Source: Odontesthes bonariensis
Taxonomy: Eukaryota > Chordata > Actinopteri > Atheriniformes > Atherinopsidae
Direction: 5' to 3'
NCBI RefSeq assembly: GCF_027942865.1
Contig: NC_134520.1
Location: forward strand, 6,397,501-6,461,500
DNA: 64,000 nucleotides
The notes under the pieces were generated by a model. It did no database searches. It was not told the origin of the DNA and saw only the letters and a program-made list of their open reading frames with translations. Positions within the stretch are counted from its first letter, which is position 1, and each line of letters starts with the position of its first letter. Position numbers and translations under genes: made by a program. Positions 45,623-51,198 of the stretch are shown piece after piece.

Positions 45623-47053
45623 GCTCTGAATCCTAGACGCCTTCTCTTCAACTCATCTGGATGTAGGGTTCTGTTCCAGTCATTACTTAGCAGCTAGTCC
45701 CACATACAAACAACTTTCCCATTGCTATGGTTATATGTCATAACAGAACAAAGGTGAAAGGACTACAAGCAGATTTTTTTTTACCAGTAGAGTATCCAAG
45801 CCAGTGTAGAAGAAATGTTTTTATAATATCTGTTTTCACAGAAAAAAGTTCAATATGAATCTCAAGATAAGAAGAAAGATGCATTCTGTCCAGAGCTGCA
45901 GCAGCAGGCTGCCATTGTTCCAAACTGAAAGTTACTATTTTAAAAAGGAATATTTCAAATTACATTCTGTGTAGTTTCAAAAAATAATTGACTGGTTGAA
46001 GACTTGGTCTGTACAATTTTAGTAAAAATGAATTAAAACAGGGAAAAAAAGATCAAATTATTTCAGTTAATTGAACTTTTATTAACTTTACAAACTGCAT
46101 CGGATACATTTCAAACAGCGCCCAAACTTTTAAAGACACAGGGTTGTACATATGGTTAAGTATGGCATTTAATATGTAACAAAATGTTAAGTTTTTGTTT
46201 CATGTGAAAGAAATAATAACTAAAAGCTGTTAGATAAAATGAGCATTAACAAATCCCACAGAGCACTGGAACACCAAACAAGATAAGTGAATGACCACGA
46301 ACCATATTGATCATATCAATACTATTCATTATTCTGCTTGGAAACTTTAGTCATTTGATGACTCTGCCTCCAAACTCCCCAGATCCCAGTCCTATCAATA
46401 GAGGCCCCCCCACCCACAACCTGTAAGACCCAGAGGATTGGGTGAGAATATCCATTCTCTGGAAGAACCAGAATTATTCTGAGTGCATGAAGGGGATCTA
46501 CACCATATTGGGAAGGTGCTTTTATTTAGCTATTTATCTTAATTGTGTGGGTTTTCCTCGATTACAGTGTAATGCATTAAAAAACAATCAAAAAAACCCA
46601 AAACATTTCCAATTATTAAGCTACAACAGTAGTTGAGTAAAGTACTATGGAACTTTCCAACACTGACTCTGTAAAAACTACTAGAAAAGCTGCACAAGTG
46701 GGATCTATTCAAGGTACTTGAGCTCTTAGGGTAGATTTTCTGTCCCTGTATAAACCTACCTCGATGTTGCAGCCTCCCTGATCCACAAGCCATTGCAGCT
46801 CCCGGATGTTGCCAGTAGCTGCTGCATCATGAGCTGGCGTGGCTCTGTTCAAGGCTCGAGGATCAGCTGCCATTCCTAGATCTCTCACCAAGAACTGAAG
46901 GCAGTCCAGGCGTCCACACCTGGCAGCGTGATGGACTGGGCCTGCACCCTGAGCATCACTGATGGCTGGGGAGAGGTGACCGGAAGACGCTAGATCTCTC
47001 AGTGCTGCTAGATCCCCTTCCCGAGCCGCCTGGATGGCATGATGAAGCACCAT
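656..47053 (-). CDS. espnl: Espin-like protein, complete 11-exon gene
   Basis: Actin-bundle-associated ankyrin protein; family knowledge places ESPNL in hair-cell stereocilia as a myosin III cargo. Coding exons: 46760-47053, 41702-41892, 19222-19408, 18960-19142, 18718-18849, 11523-11687, 11284-11425, 10933-11102, 10674-10838, 1524-2482, 656-1187. They total 3120 nt (1039 aa plus stop) with consistent phases; I recall human ESPNL as about 1005 aa. Exons 1-5 encode ankyrin repeats (residues 1 to ~330; motifs [28 protein letters not shown]). Exon 9 carries the conserved EWKRQVMVR segment, exon 10 the GELLTEDDL block, and exon 11 the MLGYF..CFEVF block and C-terminal [11 protein letters not shown]. 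The start ATG lies in CAAGGATGG, a good Kozak context, and begins the conserved first ankyrin unit. The product is inferred from resemblance to ESPNL rather than ESPN, mainly in the C-terminal exon. Intron 2 is 22.3 kb and full of transposons. Confidence 0.93.
2483..3140. other. Proximal part of ESPNL intron 9
   Basis: AT-rich intronic DNA between the exon-10 acceptor and the first LINE. It contains A-runs near 2489-2517 and 2641-2650. No gene, RNA or transposon end is recognised. Confidence 0.4.
3150..4525 (+). mobile_element. L2-type LINE, 5'-truncated first part (endonuclease C-terminus to RT motif A)
   Basis: The reading frames 3150-3548, 3557-3925 and 3962-4525 form one decayed LINE protein. 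The endonuclease end ([15 protein letters not shown]) is followed by the linker, then RT fingers/palm up to [15 protein letters not shown] and ALGWF. Stop codons separate the three frames. The element stops at TTTAAA near 4523, where unrelated DNA begins, and resumes at about 8240, missing the RT portion with motifs B and C. Non-autonomous and dead. Confidence 0.8.
4527..4926 (+). mobile_element. One end of a TTAA-target DNA transposon inserted in the L2 LINE
   Basis: At 4523-4526 the LINE reads TTTAAA and then switches to AGGGGAACTCCGGGGCATTT, typical of a terminal repeat beginning after a TTAA target. About 400 bp of non-LINE sequence follow. No matching inverted end is found before the next LINE, so the right half appears lost. 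A piggyBac- or Kolobok-like superfamily is inferred from TTAA only. Confidence 0.45.
4927..5046. repeat. 54-bp near-perfect palindrome at a LINE 5' junction
   Basis: Arms 4927-4980 and 4993-5046 are reverse complements with one mismatch, around a 12-nt loop. The right arm continues into the 5' UTR of the downstream LINE, so the left arm is an inverted copy of that LINE's extreme 5' sequence. Confidence 0.85.
5047..8237 (+). mobile_element. Rex1/L2-type LINE, near full length
   Basis: 5' UTR, one long ORF (5144-8170), a short 3' UTR with AATAAA, and a TTGAA-repeat 3' tail (about 8217-8237). The intact ORF and clean tail suggest a recent insertion. It sits between two parts of an older L2-type LINE. 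Clade is judged from overall sequence feel; a phylogeny would be needed to separate Rex1/Babar from L2. Confidence 0.8.
5144..8170 (+). CDS. LINE endonuclease/reverse transcriptase polyprotein, intact 1008-aa ORF
   Basis: Retrotransposition enzyme that nicks target DNA and reverse-transcribes its own RNA there. The APE-type endonuclease spans about residues 95-305: SLANKLDEL, catalytic Glu in TETW (~127), GGGLAV (~164), GDFNH (~250) and SDHN (~300). A linker with basic and Ser/Pro-rich stretches follows (~345-550). RT spans about 555-800: KAAGPDG (~560), motif [10 protein letters not shown] (~691), motif [10 protein letters not shown] (~748), motif C YSDD (~780), where YADD is usual. A C-terminal region with a Cys-containing [10 protein letters not shown] stretch follows. 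The first Met may be upstream of the real start; MMHNHSNK at about 5239 is an alternative. No internal stop or frameshift was found. Confidence 0.85.
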   Translation: MHFLDNCSFLPWMLCSWINFSQYFCIFYSFVMMHNHSNKVVYNREQLNNIGKAEIIRQLKPEIPLELKRRRRGCRAGAKRRERKKKFKPSLPSCIMGNVRSLANKLDELLALIRTQQEYRECSIMCFTETWLQDHIPDSSVSLPGFLTVRADRDIKSSRKRKGGGLAVLVNNRWCHPGHVTVKSRLCSPDIELLAVSFRPYYLPREFTSVVLVAVYIPPSAVADTACDVISSVVAKIQTQHPNSFVAISGDFNHASLSATLPTFQQFVSCSTRENKTLDLFYTNVKDSYISKSRPPLGKSDHNLVFLCSAYKPLVQRLPVTKRTVRKWSEEAEEALQGCFDATDWISLCKPHGEDINAMTECVTDYINFCVDNTIPTRTVRCFPNNKPWITSELKELLNRKKRAFRERDRELLRSIQKQLKVKIRESKEVYRKKLESKLQRNNIRDVWSGMKKITGLKQREDRMDGSLDRANELNTFFNRFSSGTSSPSSPPVPSQRDIPPSSDPQLSCNISTSTSVMDSSASTSLSSTQSGDAAVPFASPSHFSVSRSQVKRQLERLNRNKAAGPDGVSPRVLKACAEQLCGILQHLFNLSLTQEKVPLLWKTSCLVPVPKKTHPSDINDYRPVALTSHIMKVLERLLLTHLCKQTSTYQDPLQFAYRHGVGVEDAIIHLLQQTHCHLDKAGSTVRIMFFDFSSAFNTIQPDLLSLKLQKTQVEASTITWINDYLTNRPQFVRLKNCVSNQVISSTGAPQGTVLSPFLFTLYTSDFQYKSDSCHLQKYSDDSAVVGCIRDGQEAEYRELVDRFVAWCGNNHLILNVNKTKEMIVDFRRNKVRSNPVSIMGEEVEVVEEYKYLGVHVDNRLDWRHNSEAIYKKGQSRLYFLRKLRSFKVCNKMLQIFYKSVVESVISSCVICWGSSIRTRDLKRLNNLIRKAGSVLGTTVEPLETIMQRRILHKIKRIMDNPEHPLHETVIGKQSLFSQRLLQFGCKTDRYRKSFLPTAISIYNNSLI
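8238..9196 (+). mobile_element. L2-type LINE, 3' part (C-terminal coding and 3' UTR)
   Basis: Resumes with [16 protein letters not shown], then the conserved C-terminal LINE block [22 protein letters not shown] to 8649. A 3' UTR with a C18 run (8835-8852) follows, and a TGAAT-type tail at about 9175-9196. It belongs to the element begun at 3150. Its 3' UTR closely matches the fragment at 51199-51616, so the family has more than one copy here. Confidence 0.8.
9600..10595 (-). mobile_element. Old Tc1/mariner-like DNA transposon remnant
   Basis: Blocks such as GCTTGTCCACATCTTTAGC, ATCTCCTTTGTTCATGCCA, AGACTTTGATAGATCTCTG and TATAATATTTTTGTCTC are the ones I recall from widespread fish Tc1-like elements, read antisense to the transposase. 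No open frame remains. It ends about 80 bp before ESPNL exon 9. Family call rests on remembered consensus text. Confidence 0.55.
12004..12175 (+). repeat. Diverged interspersed repeat, copy 1
   Basis: Shares with 16113-16280 the order AAAGGTG.TT.TACAAGCT, TTTCACACACTGCTT, AATAAT..CA.TGTAATATGT.ATGTGTTGTT and GACC.GG.AAGGA. Likely part of an old DNA transposon or SINE; family not identified. Confidence 0.5.
16113..16280 (+). repeat. Diverged interspersed repeat, copy 2
   Basis: Second copy of the repeat at 12004-12175, same orientation, with indels between shared blocks. No ORF. Confidence 0.5.
17289..17400 (+). repeat. Fish interspersed repeat fragment
   Basis: The stretch CACTTTTATCCAAAGCGACTTACAAT followed by a CAACATCGGTAGGC segment resembles a repeat frequently seen in teleost introns. 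Only this fragment is present; the family name is uncertain. Confidence 0.35.
20155..20278 (+). mobile_element. TTAA-flanked terminal repeat (left end) of a DNA transposon
   Basis: TTAA at 20155-20158 is followed by AGGCATGGTTGGTAATCCTG. The exact reverse complement of these 20 bases, followed by TTAA, lies at 36170-36193. A hAT-like element interrupts the sequence at about 20279, and GC-rich transposon-like DNA continues to about 21500. Confidence 0.55.
20279..20906. mobile_element. Non-autonomous hAT-like element
   Basis: The left end CAGTGGCGGCTGCTGACTTTT and the inverted right end (TGTGGCAGCCGAACTTTT read from 20906 leftward) form imperfect terminal repeats that continue into GGGGA.AGC on both sides. 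A clear 8-bp target duplication is not visible, so both boundaries and the superfamily are tentative. One 72-aa ORF inside has no motif. Confidence 0.45.
22382..22411 (+). repeat. CA microsatellite
   Basis: (CA)15 dinucleotide run directly after a CT-rich stretch. Confidence 0.95.
22790..23100 (-). pseudogene. THAP-domain relict from a DNA transposon
   Basis: The minus-strand frame contains [15 protein letters not shown], then LRDDA, then AVPHRK. This is the second half of a THAP zinc finger (C..H ligand pair, then AVP box), with extra residues inserted before the AVP box. The expected first Cys pair should lie upstream near 23040-23100, but stops break the frame. THAP fingers bind transposon ends in P-element transposases and relatives. 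Transposon origin is inferred from the setting; a decayed host THAP gene copy is less likely. Confidence 0.5.
24832..25022 (+). repeat. LINE/SINE 3'-end fragment
   Basis: TTTAAATCCAGACTGAAAAC is followed by AAGCACTTTGAATTGCC and GTGCTCTACAAATT, a typical L2-family 3' terminus in fish. A second related tail (CCTCTGTTCAAGTCTGAACTC) follows at about 25137. Confidence 0.5.
25982..26067 (+). repeat. 86-bp direct repeat, copy 1 (followed by GTAAG)
   Basis: Begins GAGAACGAGAACACACACGT and ends CTCGTTGCAG. It matches 31554-31639 with two substitutions. Directly after the repeat comes GTAAGAAGG, a consensus splice donor. Confidence 0.8.
26413..27087 (-). mobile_element. Non-autonomous PIF/Harbinger-like element with transposase remnant
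   Basis: Inverted ends GGCTGATTCATACTCGGCGCAA at 26418 and 27083 match almost perfectly and are flanked by TTA(A) on both sides. Inside, a minus-strand ORF (26654-26863) reads [11 protein letters not shown], resembling the N-terminal part of Harbinger transposases, then loses frame. The TTA target and this motif favour PIF/Harbinger; TTAA elements are the alternative. No DDE domain is present. Confidence 0.6.
27241..29655 (-). mobile_element. Rex1/L2-type LINE, 3' part (RT and tail)
   Basis: Read on the minus strand: the endonuclease end ([17 protein letters not shown]), linker, then RT with KAAGPDN, motif [11 protein letters not shown], motif [12 protein letters not shown] and motif C YADD. 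A GTCTAA-repeat 3' tail lies at 27241-27264. A one-base frameshift near 28370, between motifs B and C, breaks the ORF into 28341-29600 and 27595-28473. The 5' part continues beyond inserted elements at 30762. Confidence 0.8.
29659..30038. mobile_element. Non-autonomous DNA transposon inserted in the LINE
   Basis: The left end CTACGGCTACACGAAAACG and the inverted right end CTGCGGCTACACGGAAACG match at 17 of 19 positions. The interior is rich in AAACG motifs. Flanks CCTTCTTA and CCTTAATA could be a degraded 8-bp duplication (hAT-like), but they are not exactly adjacent on the left, so the superfamily is open. Confidence 0.5.
30044..30758 (+). mobile_element. PIF/Harbinger-like deletion derivative keeping a possible first exon
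   Basis: Terminal repeats GCCGCTTTCGGACAG (30047) and, inverted, GCCGCTTTCGGACTG (from 30758) are flanked by TTA. An ORF starting at 30296 encodes a basic 60-aa segment ending [13 protein letters not shown], directly followed by a TAAGT donor-like sequence. This resembles exon 1 of Harbinger transposases whose next exon begins in the WVRP region. No catalytic domain is present. Superfamily is inferred from TTA plus the RRRRAV run. Confidence 0.55.
30762..31514 (-). mobile_element. Rex1/L2-type LINE, 5' part (endonuclease)
   Basis: Minus-strand fragments include [12 protein letters not shown], the block [19 protein letters not shown] with YIPPSAN, and [13 protein letters not shown], the endonuclease up to just before the SDH motif. 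Frameshifts break it. The last codons run into the transposon end at 30761; the same LINE continues at 29655. Confidence 0.75.
31554..31639 (+). repeat. 86-bp direct repeat, copy 2 (no donor after it)
   Basis: Second copy of the unit at 25982-26067, same orientation, two substitutions. It ends at the same TTGCAG but is followed by AACAAAACTAG rather than GTAAG. Confidence 0.8.
31821..31849 (+). repeat. ATT trinucleotide microsatellite
   Basis: An uninterrupted ATT run, followed by two copies of a 21-bp unit containing GTCGGGAAGCAGTGTTC. Confidence 0.85.
31880..32160 (+). repeat. RTE-type LINE or SINE 3'-end fragment
   Basis: Repeats of CCAGACAAACATCC, then GGTGATCACATAACCTCC and TTGGCGGAGGTAATAA, a terminus I associate with fish RTE/Rex3-type retroelements. 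No coding sequence remains. It abuts the target duplication of the next element. Confidence 0.45.
32180..33155. mobile_element. MULE-like non-autonomous transposon, long copy (976 bp)
   Basis: Termini TAGCCTGG and CCAGGCTA are flanked by a perfect 9-bp direct repeat TGTGTAGTG (32171-32179 and 33156-33164). The outer parts match the 516-bp element at 48726-49241 in opposite orientation; this copy has about 480 bp more in the middle (roughly 32448-32928). The 9-bp duplication suggests Mutator-like elements; no transposase ORF is seen. Confidence 0.75.
33236..33446 (+). repeat. LTR-like ~210-bp direct repeat, copy 1
   Basis: About 90 percent identical by eye to 35040-35246, same orientation. 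Contains TTTTATTTTGAGCTGTAC, GGAGGTCACGTGAAC and a late AATAAA, and ends GTTTTCCCCTCTTA. The arrangement resembles LTRs, but the DNA between the copies is LINE material. Confidence 0.65.
33447..34022 (-). mobile_element. L2/CR1-type LINE, 5'-truncated C-terminal fragment
   Basis: The minus-strand ORF to 33557 begins about [16 protein letters not shown] and runs through [24 protein letters not shown] and [10 protein letters not shown], the conserved tail domain of L2/CR1 LINE proteins. It ends in a (TTA)n 3' tail at 33448-33469. A 14-bp inverted repeat lies at its 5' border. Confidence 0.75.
34023..34056. repeat. Perfect 14-bp inverted repeat between two LINE fragments
   Basis: CATTTTCTTTAAGT, a 6-nt spacer, then its exact reverse complement. 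It lies where the minus-strand LINE ends and plus-strand DNA leading to another LINE starts. Confidence 0.75.
34060..35039 (+). mobile_element. LINE fragment (RTE/I-type reverse transcriptase) with internal deletion
   Basis: The frame from 34099 covers the linker and the start of RT ([26 protein letters not shown]). A frameshift near 34800 shifts to a second frame with [19 protein letters not shown] and [14 protein letters not shown]. The sequence then jumps from GAW straight to AFDRVPR. Compared with relatives I recall, residues with the first Asp of motif A are missing. Clade uncertain. Confidence 0.7.
35040..35246 (+). repeat. LTR-like ~207-bp direct repeat, copy 2
   Basis: Second copy of the 33236-33446 repeat. 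It begins right after the truncated LINE and ends at the same CCCCTCTTA. Confidence 0.65.
35247..36193. mobile_element. Transposon-like DNA ending in a TTAA-flanked inverted terminal repeat
   Basis: GC-rich patches with repeated GACGTCATG..CCGGCT motifs and a GTTGAAATTT.AATAGG duplication (about 35754 and 35844). The right end CAGGATTACCAACCATGCCT is followed by TTAA at 36190-36193. This end is the exact inverse of 20159-20178. No transposase ORF. Confidence 0.45.
36194..38160. other. Intronic DNA, unclassified
   Basis: Part of ESPNL intron 2 without a recognisable gene. A segment near 37862-37945 (CCCCATTATACAAAATTTGGCTGCAGTT) resembles the ends of the element at 39097-40466. Confidence 0.35.
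38164..38600 (+). mobile_element. Tc1-like transposon remnant
   Basis: Begins TGGTATGAAAAAGTTTGGGC and continues with GAAGCAGCAATTTCATTT and GGCCATTTCAAGACATTGT-type blocks, familiar from fish Tc1-like elements. No ORF. Confidence 0.5.
39097..40466. mobile_element. Non-autonomous transposon with long imperfect inverted ends
   Basis: About 39118-39187 (GGTTGCAGTTCCACC to GAGACCAGAATGAATGGA) is mirrored by 40374-40446 read in reverse (GGCTGCAGTTCCACC to GAGACCAGAATGAATGGG). A TTAA-type element sits inside. Exact outer borders and target site are not clear. Confidence 0.5.
39714..40314. mobile_element. TTAA-target non-autonomous element nested in the previous one
   Basis: Ends AGCTGCAGTCTGCAA and the inverted AGCTGCAGTCTGCAA match exactly. 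They are flanked by TTAA at 39710-39713 and 40315-40318. TTAA suggests piggyBac or Kolobok; no transposase remains. Confidence 0.7.
40621..41583 (+). mobile_element. hAT deletion derivative with BED zinc-finger remnant
   Basis: Ends CAGTGTTGG and CCAACACTG are flanked by a perfect 8-bp duplication GTCAGCAT (40613-40620 and 41584-41591). The interior starts and ends with TAACG/GTAAC-rich subterminal repeats. The ORF at 40925-41179 encodes a BED finger: WKYRHYF, CTLC, then HLTSTH. The catalytic domain is missing. Confidence 0.85.
40925..41179 (+). pseudogene. hAT transposase N-terminus (BED finger), truncated
   Basis: 84-aa frame inside the element above. Zinc ligands visible are the CTLC pair and the H..H of HLTSTH. 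After about residue 60 it departs into low-complexity residues, and the RNase-H-like DDE and hAT dimerisation domains are absent. Could still bind element ends if expressed, but that is speculation. Confidence 0.6.
42907..43236 (+). repeat. 22-bp tandem array in the left foldback arm (~15 units)
   Basis: The unit CCTCTCATACACATATGTCAAA varies mostly at C/T and A/G positions. The frame through it gives an artificial repeated peptide with no stops because 22 bp cycles through three frames. No spacers, so this is not CRISPR. Confidence 0.9.
43692..44274 (+). mobile_element. hAT deletion derivative inside the foldback centre
   Basis: Ends TAGAGATGCGCGG and CCGCGCATCTCTA (13-bp perfect inverted) are flanked by a perfect 8-bp duplication GTGTAGAT (43684-43691 and 44275-44282). 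From 43887 a frame reads [15 protein letters not shown], then, after a shift, [14 protein letters not shown] and CKTC, a BED zinc-finger start. The rest of the transposase is gone. Confidence 0.88.
44826..45175 (-). repeat. 22-bp tandem array in the right foldback arm (~16 units)
   Basis: Inverse counterpart of the left array, with roughly one more unit. Next to it (44750-44815) the right arm has several copies of a short GTTTCAACTGAAA unit where the left arm has fewer, so the arms differ mainly in repeat number. Confidence 0.88.
45540..45621 (+). repeat. LINE/SINE tail with TCTA microsatellite
   Basis: GAATTTCCTTTGGGATCAATAAAG followed by about nine TATC units. This is the usual 3' end of an L2/Rex-type retroelement; no body remains. 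Confidence 0.75.
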
Positions 47054-47811
47054 CCTTGGCTGCTAACAGTGAGCTATGGCATATGCAGAGCAAACTCGCT
47101 GGAGCTCTTTGCCTCCCAGTGAGACACATGCACAAACCTCGTTAAAATAACAAAAAAGAACTTCATGCTCTCTTTGCCTCCTCCCAAGCCAGGAAAGTGA
47201 CACCCTAACAGCAGCCAGCTGGCCAGTACTGCTGCTGGGGAGAGAGGAGGGGGTCAGAGCCAGTGAGATAGAAAGGTAATGAAAGACAGGTGGAGGCGCA
47301 GCGCTCATGGCCTCCTGCTCTCTCTTTGTGTGGCAATGGCCATATGCTGGCACATGCAGCCATGCTCCAGCAGAGATGGGGGAGCTGAGCTGCATGGAAA
47401 CTTAAGTAATGGGAGAAGTCAGAGCCAGAGCATGGTGGATTACAATAAGTGTTTTTTCTTCGGGCTATTTAAAAAAATAATCAGAGCGGGGACAATTAAC
47501 AGCTGATACACGTGGAATATCATCATCTTCAGAAAATCTCGCATGGAGTGTTTGATTTTTGTTTTATTGCAAAACATGTCGCCCTGACTTCAATTATCAA
47601 ATTAGCAACTCACGTGACATAATGGAAGTTGAGTGCATAAATCTTACCATAACATCACAGCTGTGGCCAGTCGAAGCCCCCCCCCTTTACTATTTCTATT
47701 AAATATCTCATACATTTACCAGGATCAGTTAATATAATAATTAACACAGATGGTGCAAGTTCTATACATCCTTATTTGACCCACAAAAGAACTTAGTGCA
47801 AACAAAAGCCA
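47054..47811 (-). promoter_or_regulatory. SCLY-ESPNL intergenic stretch (SCLY 3' UTR and ESPNL promoter region)
   Basis: Only 758 bp separate the SCLY stop from the ESPNL start on the same strand. A minus-strand AATAAA at 47568-47563 would give SCLY a ~250-nt UTR and leave about 500 bp for the ESPNL promoter and 5' UTR. No TATA box is assigned. Confidence 0.5.
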
Positions 47812-50800
47812 TCAGTTCATTTCTTCCAGCAGCTGCACGGTTTCCCTCAGGTCCTCCACAACTGCATCCACATCTGCTTTGGTTGTTCCCCTGCCCACAC
47901 TCAACCTCATAGCATTAGCTGCCACCTCTGAAGGGACGCCAGAGCTCAGGAGGATATGAGAAGGCCTGATAAGACACGTACAGCGTAGCGCAATGGGAGT
48001 TACATAATTGCAAACAATACAGAGTGCAGACAAAAGCACAGCAGGTGAAAAGAGTGACTTTTCTACCTGTTTCCACAGTCTGAGTGGCAGGCAGCACCGA
48101 CGCTCGCCAGCAACCTCCTACAGGTGGACAATACCCTCCAGCCTATGGCAGGAAAGAGAGATTAATCATTTAAAAGCTTTGTCATTTACAAATAGCCCCA
48201 TGTGGGTCATGAACTGTCGCTGACAAACACTGGGTTAGGTTTAGAGGACACTGTTGGAACTGGTAGACCAAAACAGATAAAGGGACAGATCACCTTGTAA
48301 AGCTGGGCCCATGATAGACACGTTACACGTGTTTGGGAGAGTATCAGAGCCGGGGTAATGGCTGTTGAAGCGGATCTTGTCTTGAAACACACTCTGAGAA
48401 GGAAAATATACATGACAGTAGTTACTACAGAATCATTTTTAAAGTCAAAGAACAAAATGCCCTGTTTTTTAATTACCTTTATCACACTGTAAACTAACGA
48501 CATCTCCACTGGTAAAGTTAAAGTGACTTATTTGATCAAAGTCTCCCCAAATGGAATCAAAACTTACCCGCAGTCGTTCTTCCAAGTAAAGTTTAATACT
48601 TTGCATATGACTCTGATATTCTGACAGATTCGAGGTCACCAGTTCTGCAGCCTAATACACACACACACACACACAACAAGCACAAAATCACATGCTTGGT
48701 TTTTGAACTGCTTTACAGAAACAGTTAGCCTGGGAATTCCCATGCTGCTTTGCGCGCGATTTCATTCACACTGCAAAGGCAGCCTGGAAACCACCGCCCT
48801 TATTTTTGCCTGAGTAGGGGAACCAATCACAGAACAGGGGGGGGGGGGGGGGCAGCAAGACGATGACGACGTCTATGCACGACACCGAAGCTTGTAGAGT
48901 GTTAATCCAACATGGCAGCGGACACAACGTTACCGTTCGATGCAGCCTTAGAAAGTGTTTTAAGTAGCTTAGAACGCAAGTTTACTTTTATTTTACTTTT
49001 TTTTCTTCTTCTTCCTCGTCGAATTTCTGTCGCTCTACATACGTCATCTGGTATAAGTGATACAATTGGCTATGAATCGCGCGCAAAGCAGCATGGGAAG
49101 AACCAGACGCCATTTGATAGACATTCGTAGCGCCCAATAAACGGCTCTAGGCATTCGTAAACCACGCCTCAAATACGAGAAAATGCACACCTAGTTCCCA
49201 GACCACCATCTCATCGAGATGTGGACGCGTCAGCCAGGCTAACAAACAGTATCATTTTGTATACTTCAGTAGGAACTCTTCCATATTAGAAAATTACAAG
49301 TGACAGTTCTGTAACACATATGGGCAAGAAACATACCTTTCCCAGACCAGCAATCATTGGTGTGTTTTCGGTTCTGTTATAGTGACAAAAAGAAAAAGGG
49401 AAAACATTTTTTTGTTTAGATCTGATAATTTCTGATTTCCCCCTCTGCTTCATGTGTACTCTTTACTTTAGTGGTGTTATCTTGTGTGACACAGTGTACA
49501 CCATTACCCTGCTCTGAAGTTCCTCTCCTGTCCTCCTCCAAACAACAAAGGATAGACAGGTGTTCTCTTTCCAGGGCCATTCGCATACAAAGCACCAACA
49601 CGGGGGGCATAGAACTAGAAATTTTTCACAAAAGGCATCTCTGAGTAACAGTTTTGCTTAATTGTAAAGCAAACTTTAGAGACTCTAAAAAACTATTTCC
49701 CAACCTTGTGTCCAACTATTGTAAGGTAATCCACTCCCAGTTCCTGGACATCTACTAGGATTTTGCCCAGGGTCTGGGCAGCATCAGTGTGGAGCAGGAT
49801 TCTGAGTCTCTCATGCTGCTTGTTCAGAGATTTTATTCTCTGGCAGATCTCTTGGACTGGCTGAGCGTGGGAATAAAGTTTCAGCATAAATGAATCAGTT
49901 TTAATTAGACAAAAAATGTTTTTTTTTGTTTTTTTTAAAAAGGGTAAATCTCTCAGTTATTTAAAAAAAAAAAACTGGAAAAAGATTTTCAGGTAAACAC
50001 AAATGAGGCCAACAGGTCTTCAAACCTCATTCTCCTCTTACCATGATGACTCCCGTCTCATTGTTGGCCATCATGACAGAGATGAGACATGTGTTGGGGC
50101 GTACTGCAGCAACAATATCATCTACCTCTACTCGAGCTGTCACCTTAGACACGGGCACAAATGTCACATCTATGAAACAGGTTGAGAAAGGGAGTAAATG
50201 CAAGGAATCTTCATTGCCTGAGTTGTTTGAGAAAAGTTAAATTTGCTCAGTAAAAAAATAAACAAAGAAAAACCTTGTGGTGTCTTACCTGCCTTGCCGG
50301 CCATCTGTAAGTGCTGAGCTGTCATTTTGATTGAGTCATGCTCCACATTTGTGGTGATGATGTGAGGTAAGCCAGAGCATCCATTCTGATGTCCTTCACC
50401 TTGTTCTGCAGCCTGGCAGTTTTTCCAGAAGTGCTCCACAGCCGTGTGCAGCACTAGGTTATTAGCCTGCAAAATGATTGGCTTTCTATAAACCAAGCTC
50501 CAGACAATTATCCAGAATCACTCAATGATGTTGTAACCACTTAAAACCGGAAAACAGAACCGTTACCTCTGTTCCTCCTGAAGTGAAAATAATGTCCTCT
50601 GCTTTACCCCCAACCATTCTTGCCACACTCTGTCTGGACTGGTTAATGATAGCTTTGGCCATGGCACCTGGAAGAACAAGTGACTGCTGAGATGCATCAT
50701 TATATGTTACAAGCAAAAGTGCCACTAAAATCCCTTTCATTCAGCAGAGAGAGAGTTACATTTCAATATAAGTGGTTGATCTATAAACCGCTTACTTTGC

Positions 50801-51138
50801 GTTTTCCTTCCAATTAAGAATGTCAGTTTGATTTAATTTTGGCCCAAAGTTATTCTCACCTGCAATATGATTGCTACTTGGGTTTCCCCAGGCATCCTGG
50901 AGAGCTTCAGAAACAGCCTGAATCACCTCTGGCTCCATTGGGGTAGTAGCATTATAATCCATATAGATCCTGCATCACATCAAGAACTCGATCAACAGTC
51001 TTTCTGCAGTGTGCTGAGGTGTTGTAAGACATTAAAACCTCCTTACCTTTCTAGATTCATGTCTGGAAAGTGATGGAGGGTGTGATCGGGGAAAGTGTGA
51101 CCTATTACCAGGGTGATGTCTTCAGACTTGTTGGCCAT
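47812..51138 (-). CDS. scly: Selenocysteine lyase, complete coding sequence in 12 exons
   Basis: PLP-dependent class V aminotransferase-fold enzyme (NifS/IscS relatives) that converts selenocysteine to alanine plus selenide, feeding selenium recycling. Exons: 51047-51138, 50860-50969, 50567-50667, 50289-50466, 50042-50169, 49705-49860, 49508-49614, 49337-49373, 48568-48651, 48294-48393, 48067-48142, 47812-47965. Total 1323 nt, 440 aa (I recall human as about 445). Visible motifs: MDYNATTP near the N-terminus, TSGGTE (PLP phosphate region), [26 protein letters not shown] with the Schiff-base lysine, [11 protein letters not shown], and VGAACHSD with the catalytic cysteine. No key residue is missing. 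The first 31 residues before the conserved block are poorly conserved. A polypyrimidine tract and AG lie just upstream of the ATG, so a 5' UTR exon probably exists further right. The stop is about 760 bp upstream of the ESPNL ATG. Confidence 0.95.
48726..49241. mobile_element. MULE-like non-autonomous transposon, short copy (516 bp), in an SCLY intron
   Basis: Termini TAGCCTGG and CCAGGCTA are flanked by 9-bp repeats AGAAACAGT and ACAAACAGT (8 of 9 match). It corresponds to both outer parts of the 976-bp element at 32180-33155 in inverse orientation. Contains a G15 run (48838-48852) and an internal inverted CATGCTGCTTTGCGCGCGAT pair. It lies between SCLY exons 8 and 9 without touching splice sites. 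Confidence 0.75.
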
Positions 51139-51198
51139 TCTACTCTTAGGGGGGAAAAAATTATACAACATATATAAGAAACAGAAATGAGCAAACAG

